From assembly GCF_000717185.1 (NCBI RefSeq), contig NZ_JNYE01000032.1, forward strand, positions 16,528-80,527: a DNA stretch of 64,000 nucleotides, read 5' to 3'. The stretch's first letter is position 1; every line of letters begins with the position of its first letter. The translations under genes and the position numbers were made by a program. Under the pieces are notes generated by a model. That model saw only the letters and a list, made by a program, of their open reading frames with translations, made no database searches and was not told the origin of the DNA. Source of the DNA: Kitasatospora phosalacinea (GTDB lineage: Bacteria; Actinomycetota; Actinomycetes; Streptomycetales; Streptomycetaceae). Of this stretch, positions 57,972 to 64,000 are shown piece by piece.

Positions 57972-58838
57972 TCAGTCGGCGGTGCGCACCCGGCGGCCGG
58001 GCCGCTCGGCGTACGGGGTGGCGCGGCCGCCGTCGACGCCGACCTCCAGCCGCCCGATCCGCTCGATGTCGACGGTGATCCGGTCGCCGTGCCGGATCGG
58101 GCCGACGCCGGCCGGGGTGCCGGTGGCGATCACGTCGCCGGGGTGCAGGGTCATCACGGAGCTGGTGTAGGCGATCAGCTCGGCGACGCCGAAGATCAGG
58201 TCCGCGGTGCTGGTGTGCTGCCGCTGCTCGCCCGCCACCGCGCAGCGCAGGTCGAGCGCGTCGGGGTCGGGGACCTCGTCGGCGGTGGTGATCCACGGGC
58301 CGAGGGGGGTGAAGGTGTCGTAGGACTTGCGGGTGGAGCGGTCCTCGGTGGAGCGGACGGTGATGTCCAGCAGGCAGGTGTAGCCGAAGACGTGGGAGAG
58401 GGCGTCGGCCGCGGGCACGTGGTGGGCGGTGCGGCCGATGACGACGGCGAGTTCGCCCTCCTGGTCGGTGCGCAGGTCGCGGTAGGGCAGCAGGACGTCC
58501 CGGCCCGGGCCGATCACGGAGGAGTTGGCCTTGAGGAAGACGCCGAGCTCGGCGATGGAGGTCGGGTACGCCATCTCGGCCTTGTGGTCGAGGTAGTTGA
58601 CCGGCGCGCCGACGATCTTCCCGGGACGGGGGAGCGGCGCTTCGAGCCGCGCGTCCGCCAGCGGCGTGCGCGGCAGGCCGGACAGGTCGGCGGGGAGGGC
58701 GCCGCCGAGCTCGATGTGGCGGTGCAGGGGCCCGGCCGGGCCGTACGGGCCCGGACCGGCGAGGAGTTCGGTGACGTCGACGAGCTGGTCGCCGTCGACC
58801 AGGCCGATCCGGTCCTGGTCGAAGAGTGCGAGACGCAT
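57972..58838 (-). CDS. Fumarylacetoacetate hydrolase family protein (fumarylpyruvate or maleylpyruvate hydrolase)
   Basis: 288 residues from ATG 58838, with AAGGACC upstream. Typical parts: VGAPVNYLDHKAEM, EIGVFLK-like ELGVFLKANSSVIGP, DLRTDQEGELAVVIGRTAHH with the metal-binding Glu, FGYTCLLDITVRS, and HPGDVIATGTPAGVGPIRHG. The Glu/Asp metal site is intact. In gentisate breakdown this family hydrolyses fumarylpyruvate to fumarate and pyruvate. No maleylpyruvate isomerase gene is beside it, so it may instead hydrolyse maleylpyruvate directly. The start is 30 bases after the dioxygenase stop. Confidence 0.9.
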   Translation of the reverse strand: MRLALFDQDRIGLVDGDQLVDVTELLAGPGPYGPAGPLHRHIELGGALPADLSGLPRTPLADARLEAPLPRPGKIVGAPVNYLDHKAEMAYPTSIAELGVFLKANSSVIGPGRDVLLPYRDLRTDQEGELAVVIGRTAHHVPAADALSHVFGYTCLLDITVRSTEDRSTRKSYDTFTPLGPWITTADEVPDPDALDLRCAVAGEQRQHTSTADLIFGVAELIAYTSSVMTLHPGDVIATGTPAGVGPIRHGDRITVDIERIGRLEVGVDGGRATPYAERPGRRVRTAD

Positions 58839-58868
58839 GGGAGGTCCTTGCTGGGGAGGGGCGGAGGA

Positions 58869-59906
58869 TCAGGCGCCGGGGTCGCCCGGCTCGGTGCGGT
58901 ACAGGCCCAGGGAGCGCATCACCGGCTCGTCGCTGTAGGAGAACAGCACCGCGTCCTGGGAGGCGGAGGCGTTGACGTGCCGGTAGGTGGCCCAGCCGGG
59001 GATCGCGACGGTGTCGTGCTGCGCCCACTCCAGGCGGACGCCGTCGACGATCGTGGCGCCCTCGCCGCGGACCACGTTGACGACGGTGGAGGCGGTGTGG
59101 CGGCGGCCGGCGCCGTCGAAGCCGGGGCGCAGGCGGTGGATCCGGCAGCCGATGGTCGGCATGACCGGTCCGCCGGTGAACGGGTCCGTGTACTCCAGCG
59201 CGATGCCGTCCACCGCGCTGCCGACGGCGTCGTCGGCGACGGCGTCGAGCGCGCGGGCCGTCTCCTGCCAGGGGTAGCGGGTGACGGGGGAGTTGCCGGT
59301 GCCGTCCGGGGTGAGCCAGGTGGGGGTGAGGCGGCCGTGCAGGAACTGGCGGCTGCCGAGGTCGGCGGTGCGGGTGAGCGGCTGGAGCCGCTGGTGGTAC
59401 TGCTCGTAGAAACCGGCTTCGAGGGCGTTGACCAGCGGGTAGTCGAGCGCGTCGAGCCAGATCATCGGCGCGTCGCCCTGGTGGGTGTGGTCGTGCCAGT
59501 GCCAGCCGGGGGTGAGCAGCAGGTCGCCGGGCGCCATCCGCACCGGCTCGCCGTTGACGGTGGTGTACGCGCCCTCGCCCTCCAGGACGAAGCGGAAGGC
59601 GTTGGAGGTGTGCCGGTGGGCCTGGGCGGTCTCGCCGGGCAGGATGACCTGCAGGCCCGCGTACAGGGTGGTGACGGTGGCGGGCGGGTCGGTGAGGCCC
59701 GGGTTGACCAGCATCAGCACCCGCCGTTCGGCCTCGTGCAGCGACAGCGTCTTCGAGAAGTGCAGCAGGTGCGGACGCAGGTCCTGCCAGCTCCACCGGA
59801 ACGGCACGGCCCGGCTGCGGGGCCGGGCGGGGAAGAGGTTGCCGTAGAAGCGCCACAGCGGCGCGGCGCCGAGGCGGTCCAGGGTCTCGTAGGCGTCGTC
59901 GGTCAT
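58869..59906 (-). CDS. Gentisate 1,2-dioxygenase
   Basis: 345 residues from ATG 59906, which overlaps the hydroxylase stop as ATGA. A bicupin enzyme: the first cupin has LQVILPGETAQAHRHTSNAF and RFVLEGEGAYTTVNGEPVRM with the iron-binding His residues, then GDLLLTPGWHWHDHTHQGD. The second cupin carries RRHTASTVVNVVRGEGATIV. The partner strand WRFYGNLFPARPRSRAVPFR is typical of the family. It opens the gentisate ring between C1 and C2 to give maleylpyruvate. Iron(II) dependent, cytoplasmic. Confidence 0.93.
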   Translation of the reverse strand: MTDDAYETLDRLGAAPLWRFYGNLFPARPRSRAVPFRWSWQDLRPHLLHFSKTLSLHEAERRVLMLVNPGLTDPPATVTTLYAGLQVILPGETAQAHRHTSNAFRFVLEGEGAYTTVNGEPVRMAPGDLLLTPGWHWHDHTHQGDAPMIWLDALDYPLVNALEAGFYEQYHQRLQPLTRTADLGSRQFLHGRLTPTWLTPDGTGNSPVTRYPWQETARALDAVADDAVGSAVDGIALEYTDPFTGGPVMPTIGCRIHRLRPGFDGAGRRHTASTVVNVVRGEGATIVDGVRLEWAQHDTVAIPGWATYRHVNASASQDAVLFSYSDEPVMRSLGLYRTEPGDPGA

Positions 59907-61138
59907 GCGGGGACTCCGATCGGAGCGGCGGGCGCGGCGACGGTGTCGGGAGCGGGCGTCCACACCCAGGCGAGGTCGTCGAAGTCCGCGGGGGAGCGGT
60001 GGGCCAGGGCGAGGTTGCGCATGGTGGCGCCCATCCCGTCGAGGTGGCAGAGGTCGCCGAACAGGTGCGCGCTGGTCTGGATGCGCCCGGCCCGCTCGCT
60101 GCGCCGCGCGGCGTAGGCGGTGAACGCGTCCGCGGCGTCGGGCTGTTCGCGCAGCGCCCGGCCGAGCGCGGTCGCGTCCTCCAGCGCCTGGCAGGCGCCC
60201 TGGGCGAGGTACTGCAGCATCGGGTGCGCCGCGTCGCCGAGCAGGGCGATCCGGCCGTACGCCCACTGCTTCAGCGGCGGGCGGTCGTACAGCGGCCAGC
60301 GGCGGTCGCGGGCGACCAGCGGCAGCGCGTCGCGGACGGCGTCGCAGGCGCCGGCGAAGCGCTGCTCCAGCTCGGCCTCGGTGCCCCAGTCGTCGGAGTC
60401 GGGGGTGTGGCTGTCGCTGCGGAACACGGCGACCTGGTTGTACAGCTCGCCGCGCCGCACCGGGTACTGGACCAGGTGCATGGCGGGACCGGCCCAGACC
60501 ATGACGGCCTCGTCGGCCGCCGCCTGCGACATCCGGCCGGTCATCCGCGCGGTGGGGATCGCGCCGCGGAAGGCGACGTAGCGCGAGCAGACCGGGTCGC
60601 CCTCGCCGGTCAGCGCGCGGCGCAGCCGGGAGTGCAGGCCGTCGGCGGCGATCACCGCGTCGGCGAGCAGTTCCTCGTCCGGTTCCTCGAAGGACAGCCG
60701 CACGTGGTCGCCGTCCTGCTCGGCGCGGGTGACGGTGAGGCCGGTGCGCAGGGTGATCAGCGGCTCGGCCCGGCAGGCGGCGAGCAGGGCCGCGTGCAGG
60801 TCGGTGCGGTGGGTGACCACGTAGGGGTGCCGGAACCGCTCGGTGTAGGCGCTGCTGCGCAGGTCGAGCGAGGTCACCTCGGTGCCGGAGACGGCGTCCA
60901 TCATGACCAGCCGGGGCGGCATGACGGCGTTGCGCTGCACGTCGGCCAGGACGCCGAGCTCGTCCAGGGCGAGCGAGGCGTTGGGGGCCAGTTGCAGTCC
61001 GGCGCCGATCTCGCCGAACTGCGCGGCGCGCTCGACCAGCGTGACGGCGCGGCCCGTGCGCGCGGCGGCGAGCGCCGCGGCGAGACCGCCGATCCCGCCG
61101 CCGACGACGGCGAGCGGACGCGGGGATGACGAGGGCAC
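59903..61138 (-). CDS. FAD-dependent 3-hydroxybenzoate 6-hydroxylase type monooxygenase
   Basis: 411 residues from GTG 61138, with GAGGAGG 5 bases upstream; the longer frame to 61213 runs over the operator. FAD motif: LAVVGGGIGGLAAALAAART. DG motif: ADAVIAADGLHSRLRRALTG. GD motif: IALLGDAAHPMLQYLAQGAC followed by QALEDA. Members of this group convert 3-hydroxybenzoate to gentisate with NADH and oxygen; salicylate hydroxylases are close relatives. Coupling with a gentisate dioxygenase gene makes a gentisate-producing hydroxylase the best call (3-hydroxybenzoate, or salicylate 5-hydroxylation). Confidence 0.9.
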   Translation of the reverse strand: MPSSSPRPLAVVGGGIGGLAAALAAARTGRAVTLVERAAQFGEIGAGLQLAPNASLALDELGVLADVQRNAVMPPRLVMMDAVSGTEVTSLDLRSSAYTERFRHPYVVTHRTDLHAALLAACRAEPLITLRTGLTVTRAEQDGDHVRLSFEEPDEELLADAVIAADGLHSRLRRALTGEGDPVCSRYVAFRGAIPTARMTGRMSQAAADEAVMVWAGPAMHLVQYPVRRGELYNQVAVFRSDSHTPDSDDWGTEAELEQRFAGACDAVRDALPLVARDRRWPLYDRPPLKQWAYGRIALLGDAAHPMLQYLAQGACQALEDATALGRALREQPDAADAFTAYAARRSERAGRIQTSAHLFGDLCHLDGMGATMRNLALAHRSPADFDDLAWVWTPAPDTVAAPAAPIGVPA

Positions 61139-61164
61139 GTGGCCTCCTCGAAATATGATCAGTA

Positions 61165-61179
61165 CATCAATCATTGATG
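61165..61179. promoter_or_regulatory. Operator-like palindrome before the hydroxylase gene
   Basis: CATCAATCATTGATG: exact 7-base arms around C, 27-41 bases upstream of the GTG, in an AT-rich patch. It is a good candidate MarR site. Confidence 0.65.
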
Positions 61180-61224
61180 GGCAGACGATATGCGGCGGAG
61201 TCCGCCTCGTCAACGGTCCGGTCA

Positions 61225-61315
61225 GCAGAACGTTCTACGAGCTTCCGAGTCGCTCAACTGGTTGACCGGTCGGGCGGGCGCGTCTAGATTGCCGCCAGCT
61301 GTAGAACGATGCACA
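61225..61315 (+). promoter_or_regulatory. Promoter with two LacI-A-type operators before the GH3 gene
   Basis: TTGACC (61262-61267) and TAGATT (61285-61290) are 17 bases apart. GCAGAACGTTCTACGA at 61225-61240 has the perfect core AGAACGTTCT (61227-61236) and reads GTAGAACGTTCTGC on the minus strand. TGTAGAACGATGCACA at 61300-61315 lies just past the expected start site. Both share GTAGAACG with the sites at 48690 and 48810. Confidence 0.7.
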
Positions 61316-61433
61316 TCGCAGACCCCGCCGGGGCGGTCCGGCCCACCGCCGCGCCCCGCGCACCCCCACCGCCGGTGCGCGTGCCCCCACCTGCCGCGCC
61401 CGGCCCGTTGCCACATTCCCCCCGGAGAGCCGC

Positions 61434-63911
61434 ATGAGACGCCGCGCGTTCCTCACCACCGCCGTCCTGTCCGCCCTGGCCACCACCGTCCCCCCGCTGG
61501 CCGCCGCACCCGCCGCCCGCGCCGCCACGGCCGGCGGCACCCCGCGGACCCGGGCCGACCAGCTCCTCGCCACGATGACGCCCGCCCAGAAGGAAGCACT
61601 GATCCGGTGCGACTTCGGCGCGCTCGCGGGCCTGGGCATCCCGGCCCTGTCCATCGCCGACGCCTCGGCGGGCCTGCGCGGGGAGAGCGGCGTGACGGCC
61701 TTCCCCGTCCCGATCGCCCAAGCCGCCACCTTCGACGCCGACCGCACCGGCGCGCTCGGCGCCGCCATCGGCGCGGAGGGCCGCGCCAAGGGCTACAACA
61801 ACCTGCTCGCCCCCACCGTCGACATCGCCCGGCACTGGCACTCCGGTCGCCAGGCCGAAGGCATGGGCGAGGACCCGTACCTCACCGGCACCCTCGCCGC
61901 GACCTTCACCGCCTCGATGCAGCAGCAGGGCGTCGTCGCCACCGTCAAGCACTTCGCCGCCTACACCCAGGAGGACAACCGGAGCGCGGTCGACGTCACC
62001 GTCTCCGACCGCGCCCTCCACGAGGTCTACCAGGCCCCGTTCCGCCGCATCGTCGCCACCACCCCGCTGACCTCCGTGATGATGGCCTATCCCAAGGTCA
62101 ACGGCACCTTCGCCGTCCAGAGCCAGGCCCTGTTCGACGACCTGAAGAACACCATCGGCCTGCAGGGCCACACCGTCCCCGACTTCTGGGCCGGCGACGA
62201 CCAGGTCGCCGCCGTCCGGGCCGGGATGGACCTCGTCGGACTCGGCCCCGGCGGCGTCCAGGCCCCGGTCGGCAGCATCACCTCCGGCGTCAGCTCCGCC
62301 CGGCTCGACGACGCCGCCCGCCGCGTCCTGGCCACCATGATCGGCGCCGGACTGTTCGACAATCCGCTCCCGGCCCCCGCCGCGAACGTCAGCACCCGGG
62401 CCCACCAGGACCTCGCCCACGACCTCGCCGTCCACGGCACCGTCCTGCTGCGGAACGAGAACGGCGCGCTGCCCCTGGACCGGCCCGCCCGCATCGCCGT
62501 CATCGGCCCGGCCGGGGCCGACGCCGTCACCGGCGTCTCCGGCTCCAGCTACGTCGACCCCGGCACCTGGACCACCCCGCTGCAGGCCATCCGCGACCGG
62601 GCCGGCAGCGGAACCACCGTCACCTTCACCCAGGGCAGCACCGGCGACGTCCCGCTCGCCGCCGTCCCCGCCGCGGTCCTGAGGACCGCCGCGGGCGCCA
62701 CCGGACTGACCGTCAGCTACTACGCCGGCCCGCAGCCCACCGGCACCCCCGTCGCCACCCGGACCGTCTCCGCCATCGACTTCGCCCAGGCCCCGCTCGG
62801 CAGCCTGCCCCCGATCTGGTCCGCCCGCTGGACCGGCAAGCTCACCCCCACCAGCACCGGCCTGCACCGCTTCTCGCTGCTGCCCTCCGGCACCGCGAGC
62901 CTCGCCCTCGGCGGGACCACCGTCGTCTCCGGCACCCGCCACATGGCCCGCTTCTTCCTCGGCCCCTTCGACTACCCCCTCCAGGGCACCGCCACCCTCA
63001 CCGCCGGAACCCCCGTCGACCTCGAGGTCACCTACACCAACGCCAGCGCCCAGTACGGCACCTGCGGCCTCACCCTCGGCTGGCAGCCCGACTCCCTCAT
63101 CCCCGCCGCGGTCGCCGCCGCGCGCGCCGCCGACACCGCCGTCGTCCTCGCCAACCGCACGGCAGGCGAGGACATGGACCACACCTCGCTCGACCTCCCC
63201 GGCGACCAGAACCAGCTCATCGCCGCCGTCGCCGCCGCCAACCCCCGCACCGTCGTCGTCCTCAACACCGACGGCCCCGTCGCGATGCCCTGGCTGGACT
63301 CCGTCAGCGGCGTCGTCCAGGCCTGGTACGGCGGCCGCGCCACCGGCACCGCGCTCGCCGCCGTCCTGTTCGGCGACAGCGACCCCGCCGGGCGCCTGCC
63401 CGTCACCTTCCCCGCCACCCCGACCCAGGGCGCCGGCGCCACCCCCGCGACCTACCCCGGCGACGGCACCACCGTCGCCTACGGCGAGGAGGTCGCCGTC
63501 GGCTACCGCTCCTACGACCGCTACGGCCAGAACCCCCTCTTCCCCTTCGGCCACGGCCTGTCCTACACCACCTTCGCCGTCGGCGACCTCACCCTCGCCT
63601 GGGACGCCTCCGCCAAGACCCTCACCGCCACCGCCAGGGTCACCAACTCCGGTACCCGCACCGGCTGGAGCGTCGTCCAGCTCTACGCCGCCCTGCCCGC
63701 CGCCGCCAACGCCGAACCCCGCCGCCTGGTCGGCTTCCGCAAGGTCCAGCTCGCCAAGGGCGCCAGCACCCGGGTCACCTTCACCGTCACCGCCCAGGAC
63801 CTCTCCACCTGGCAGTCCGGCGGATGGTGCCTCACCCCGGGCCTGTACACCCTCTCCGCCGGCCGGTCCTCCCGCGACCTGCCCGTCCAGCGCACCGTCA
63901 CCCTCGGCTGA
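61434..63911 (+). CDS. Secreted GH3 beta-glycosidase with an inserted PA14 domain
   Basis: 825 residues from ATG 61434, with GGAGAG 6 bases upstream. The N-terminal MRRRAFLTT and Ala-rich stretch up to AARAA (about residue 31) look like a Tat signal. The first barrel has GLRGESGVTAFPVPIAQAAT, NLLAPTVDIARHWHSGRQAE and VVATVKHFAAYTQEDNR. The nucleophile is Asp250 in VPDFWAGDD. A PA14 insert spans about residues 423-545 (YYAGPQPTGTP; WTGKLTPTSTGLHRFSLLPS). Then GEDMDHTSLDLPGDQNQLIA with the likely acid/base Glu, PLFPFGHGLSYTTF, and a fibronectin-like end. The exact sugar is unknown; regulator motifs link it to the rhamnoside genes. Confidence 0.9.
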   Translation: MRRRAFLTTAVLSALATTVPPLAAAPAARAATAGGTPRTRADQLLATMTPAQKEALIRCDFGALAGLGIPALSIADASAGLRGESGVTAFPVPIAQAATFDADRTGALGAAIGAEGRAKGYNNLLAPTVDIARHWHSGRQAEGMGEDPYLTGTLAATFTASMQQQGVVATVKHFAAYTQEDNRSAVDVTVSDRALHEVYQAPFRRIVATTPLTSVMMAYPKVNGTFAVQSQALFDDLKNTIGLQGHTVPDFWAGDDQVAAVRAGMDLVGLGPGGVQAPVGSITSGVSSARLDDAARRVLATMIGAGLFDNPLPAPAANVSTRAHQDLAHDLAVHGTVLLRNENGALPLDRPARIAVIGPAGADAVTGVSGSSYVDPGTWTTPLQAIRDRAGSGTTVTFTQGSTGDVPLAAVPAAVLRTAAGATGLTVSYYAGPQPTGTPVATRTVSAIDFAQAPLGSLPPIWSARWTGKLTPTSTGLHRFSLLPSGTASLALGGTTVVSGTRHMARFFLGPFDYPLQGTATLTAGTPVDLEVTYTNASAQYGTCGLTLGWQPDSLIPAAVAAARAADTAVVLANRTAGEDMDHTSLDLPGDQNQLIAAVAAANPRTVVVLNTDGPVAMPWLDSVSGVVQAWYGGRATGTALAAVLFGDSDPAGRLPVTFPATPTQGAGATPATYPGDGTTVAYGEEVAVGYRSYDRYGQNPLFPFGHGLSYTTFAVGDLTLAWDASAKTLTATARVTNSGTRTGWSVVQLYAALPAAANAEPRRLVGFRKVQLAKGASTRVTFTVTAQDLSTWQSGGWCLTPGLYTLSAGRSSRDLPVQRTVTLG

Positions 63912-63926
63912 CAGTGAGGATGTGTA

Positions 63927-64000
63927 GTGGCTCCTCCGGCGGGTCTGACCCACCGGCTGACCGACGCCGACTGGCTGTCCTCCAGCGGATTTGTCGGCCC
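63927..64000 (+). CDS. Start of a gene cut by the window edge
   Basis: GTG 63927 with GAGGA 7 bases upstream opens a frame MAPPAGLTHRLTDADWL (first codon read as Met) that is open to the end. It starts 15 bases after the GH3 stop, so it may be co-transcribed. Too short to identify. Confidence 0.35.
   Translation, partial: MAPPAGLTHRLTDADWLSSSGFVG

Noticed and set aside
59906..60266. Longer gentisate dioxygenase starting at 60266
   Set aside because: The extension overlaps the hydroxylase gene out of frame; the ATGA overlap at 59903-59906 gives a standard coupled start.
61284..63953. 889-codon minus-strand frame opposite the GH3 gene
   Set aside because: Gly/Val/Asp-rich mirror of the GH3 codons; the plus strand has a full set of GH3 motifs.

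Overview
The window is very GC-rich, with strong third-position G/C, GTG and TTG starts, Tat/Sec-secreted glycoside hydrolases, mycothiol-type families and carbohydrate ABC transporters without their own ATPase. This points to a chromosome arm or accessory-rich region of a Streptomycetaceae actinomycete (Streptomyces or Kitasatospora). No rRNA, tRNA or CRISPR array was seen. Functions are assigned from motifs and family knowledge; no database search was run.

Layout. 1-24.5 kb is mostly single metabolic and housekeeping-type genes: the 3' end of a GH2 beta-mannosidase, an alpha/beta hydrolase, an ADP-ribosylglycohydrolase, an aldo/keto reductase, DedA, an O-methyltransferase, a Gfo/Idh/MocA oxidoreductase, a coupled metallo-beta-lactamase/membrane protein pair, a GlxA-type regulator, a DUF89 protein, a DinB protein, GNATs, a methyltransferase, a GH25 lysozyme, a metallophosphoesterase, a winged-helix protein, a beta-helix (GH87-like) hydrolase, an isochorismatase-like hydrolase and a glutathione peroxidase. 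Many carry short tandem repeats.

24.7-30.3 kb is a decayed mobile-element zone. It holds a truncated duplicate of a flavodoxin-like reductase, remnants of an ISL3 and an IS3 transposase, a SUKH-like protein, a protein with a phage Gp3-like (recombination directionality factor) C-terminus, a frameshifted RelE-type toxin, and the intact copy of the reductase.

30.3-42.7 kb holds a GH43 arabinosidase under a perfect 18-bp LacI-type palindrome, a beta-propeller phytase, a LuxR/LAL regulator upstream of an aldehyde dehydrogenase/alcohol dehydrogenase pair and divergent from a secreted lipase, a MASE1 membrane protein and a SpoIIE-type phosphatase.

42.8-56 kb is an L-rhamnose utilisation island. 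One operon encodes a CUT1-type sugar ABC importer and a GH78 alpha-L-rhamnosidase, with LacI regulator A next to it. LacI regulator B is divergent from an operon for rhamnose isomerase, a rhamnulose-1-phosphate aldolase/lactaldehyde dehydrogenase fusion, and rhamnulokinase. Rhamnosides would be imported and cleaved, and rhamnose converted to dihydroxyacetone phosphate and lactate.

56-61.2 kb is a gentisate cluster: 3-hydroxybenzoate 6-hydroxylase, gentisate 1,2-dioxygenase, a fumarylacetoacetate-hydrolase-type enzyme, a MarR regulator and probably an MFS transporter. A GH3 beta-glycosidase and a partial gene close the window.

Main observations: (i) the rhamnoside-importer binding protein lacks its C-terminus and stop codon and runs in frame into the permease; (ii) one operator motif (GTAGAACG plus partial inverted half) occurs at the ABC operon, at the LacI-A gene and 12 kb away at the GH3 promoter, suggesting one regulon; (iii) a nested palindrome precedes the isochorismatase-like gene; (iv) a perfect-arm palindrome lies between the LAL regulator and the lipase; (v) the mobile-element zone is a mosaic of inverted and truncated parts.
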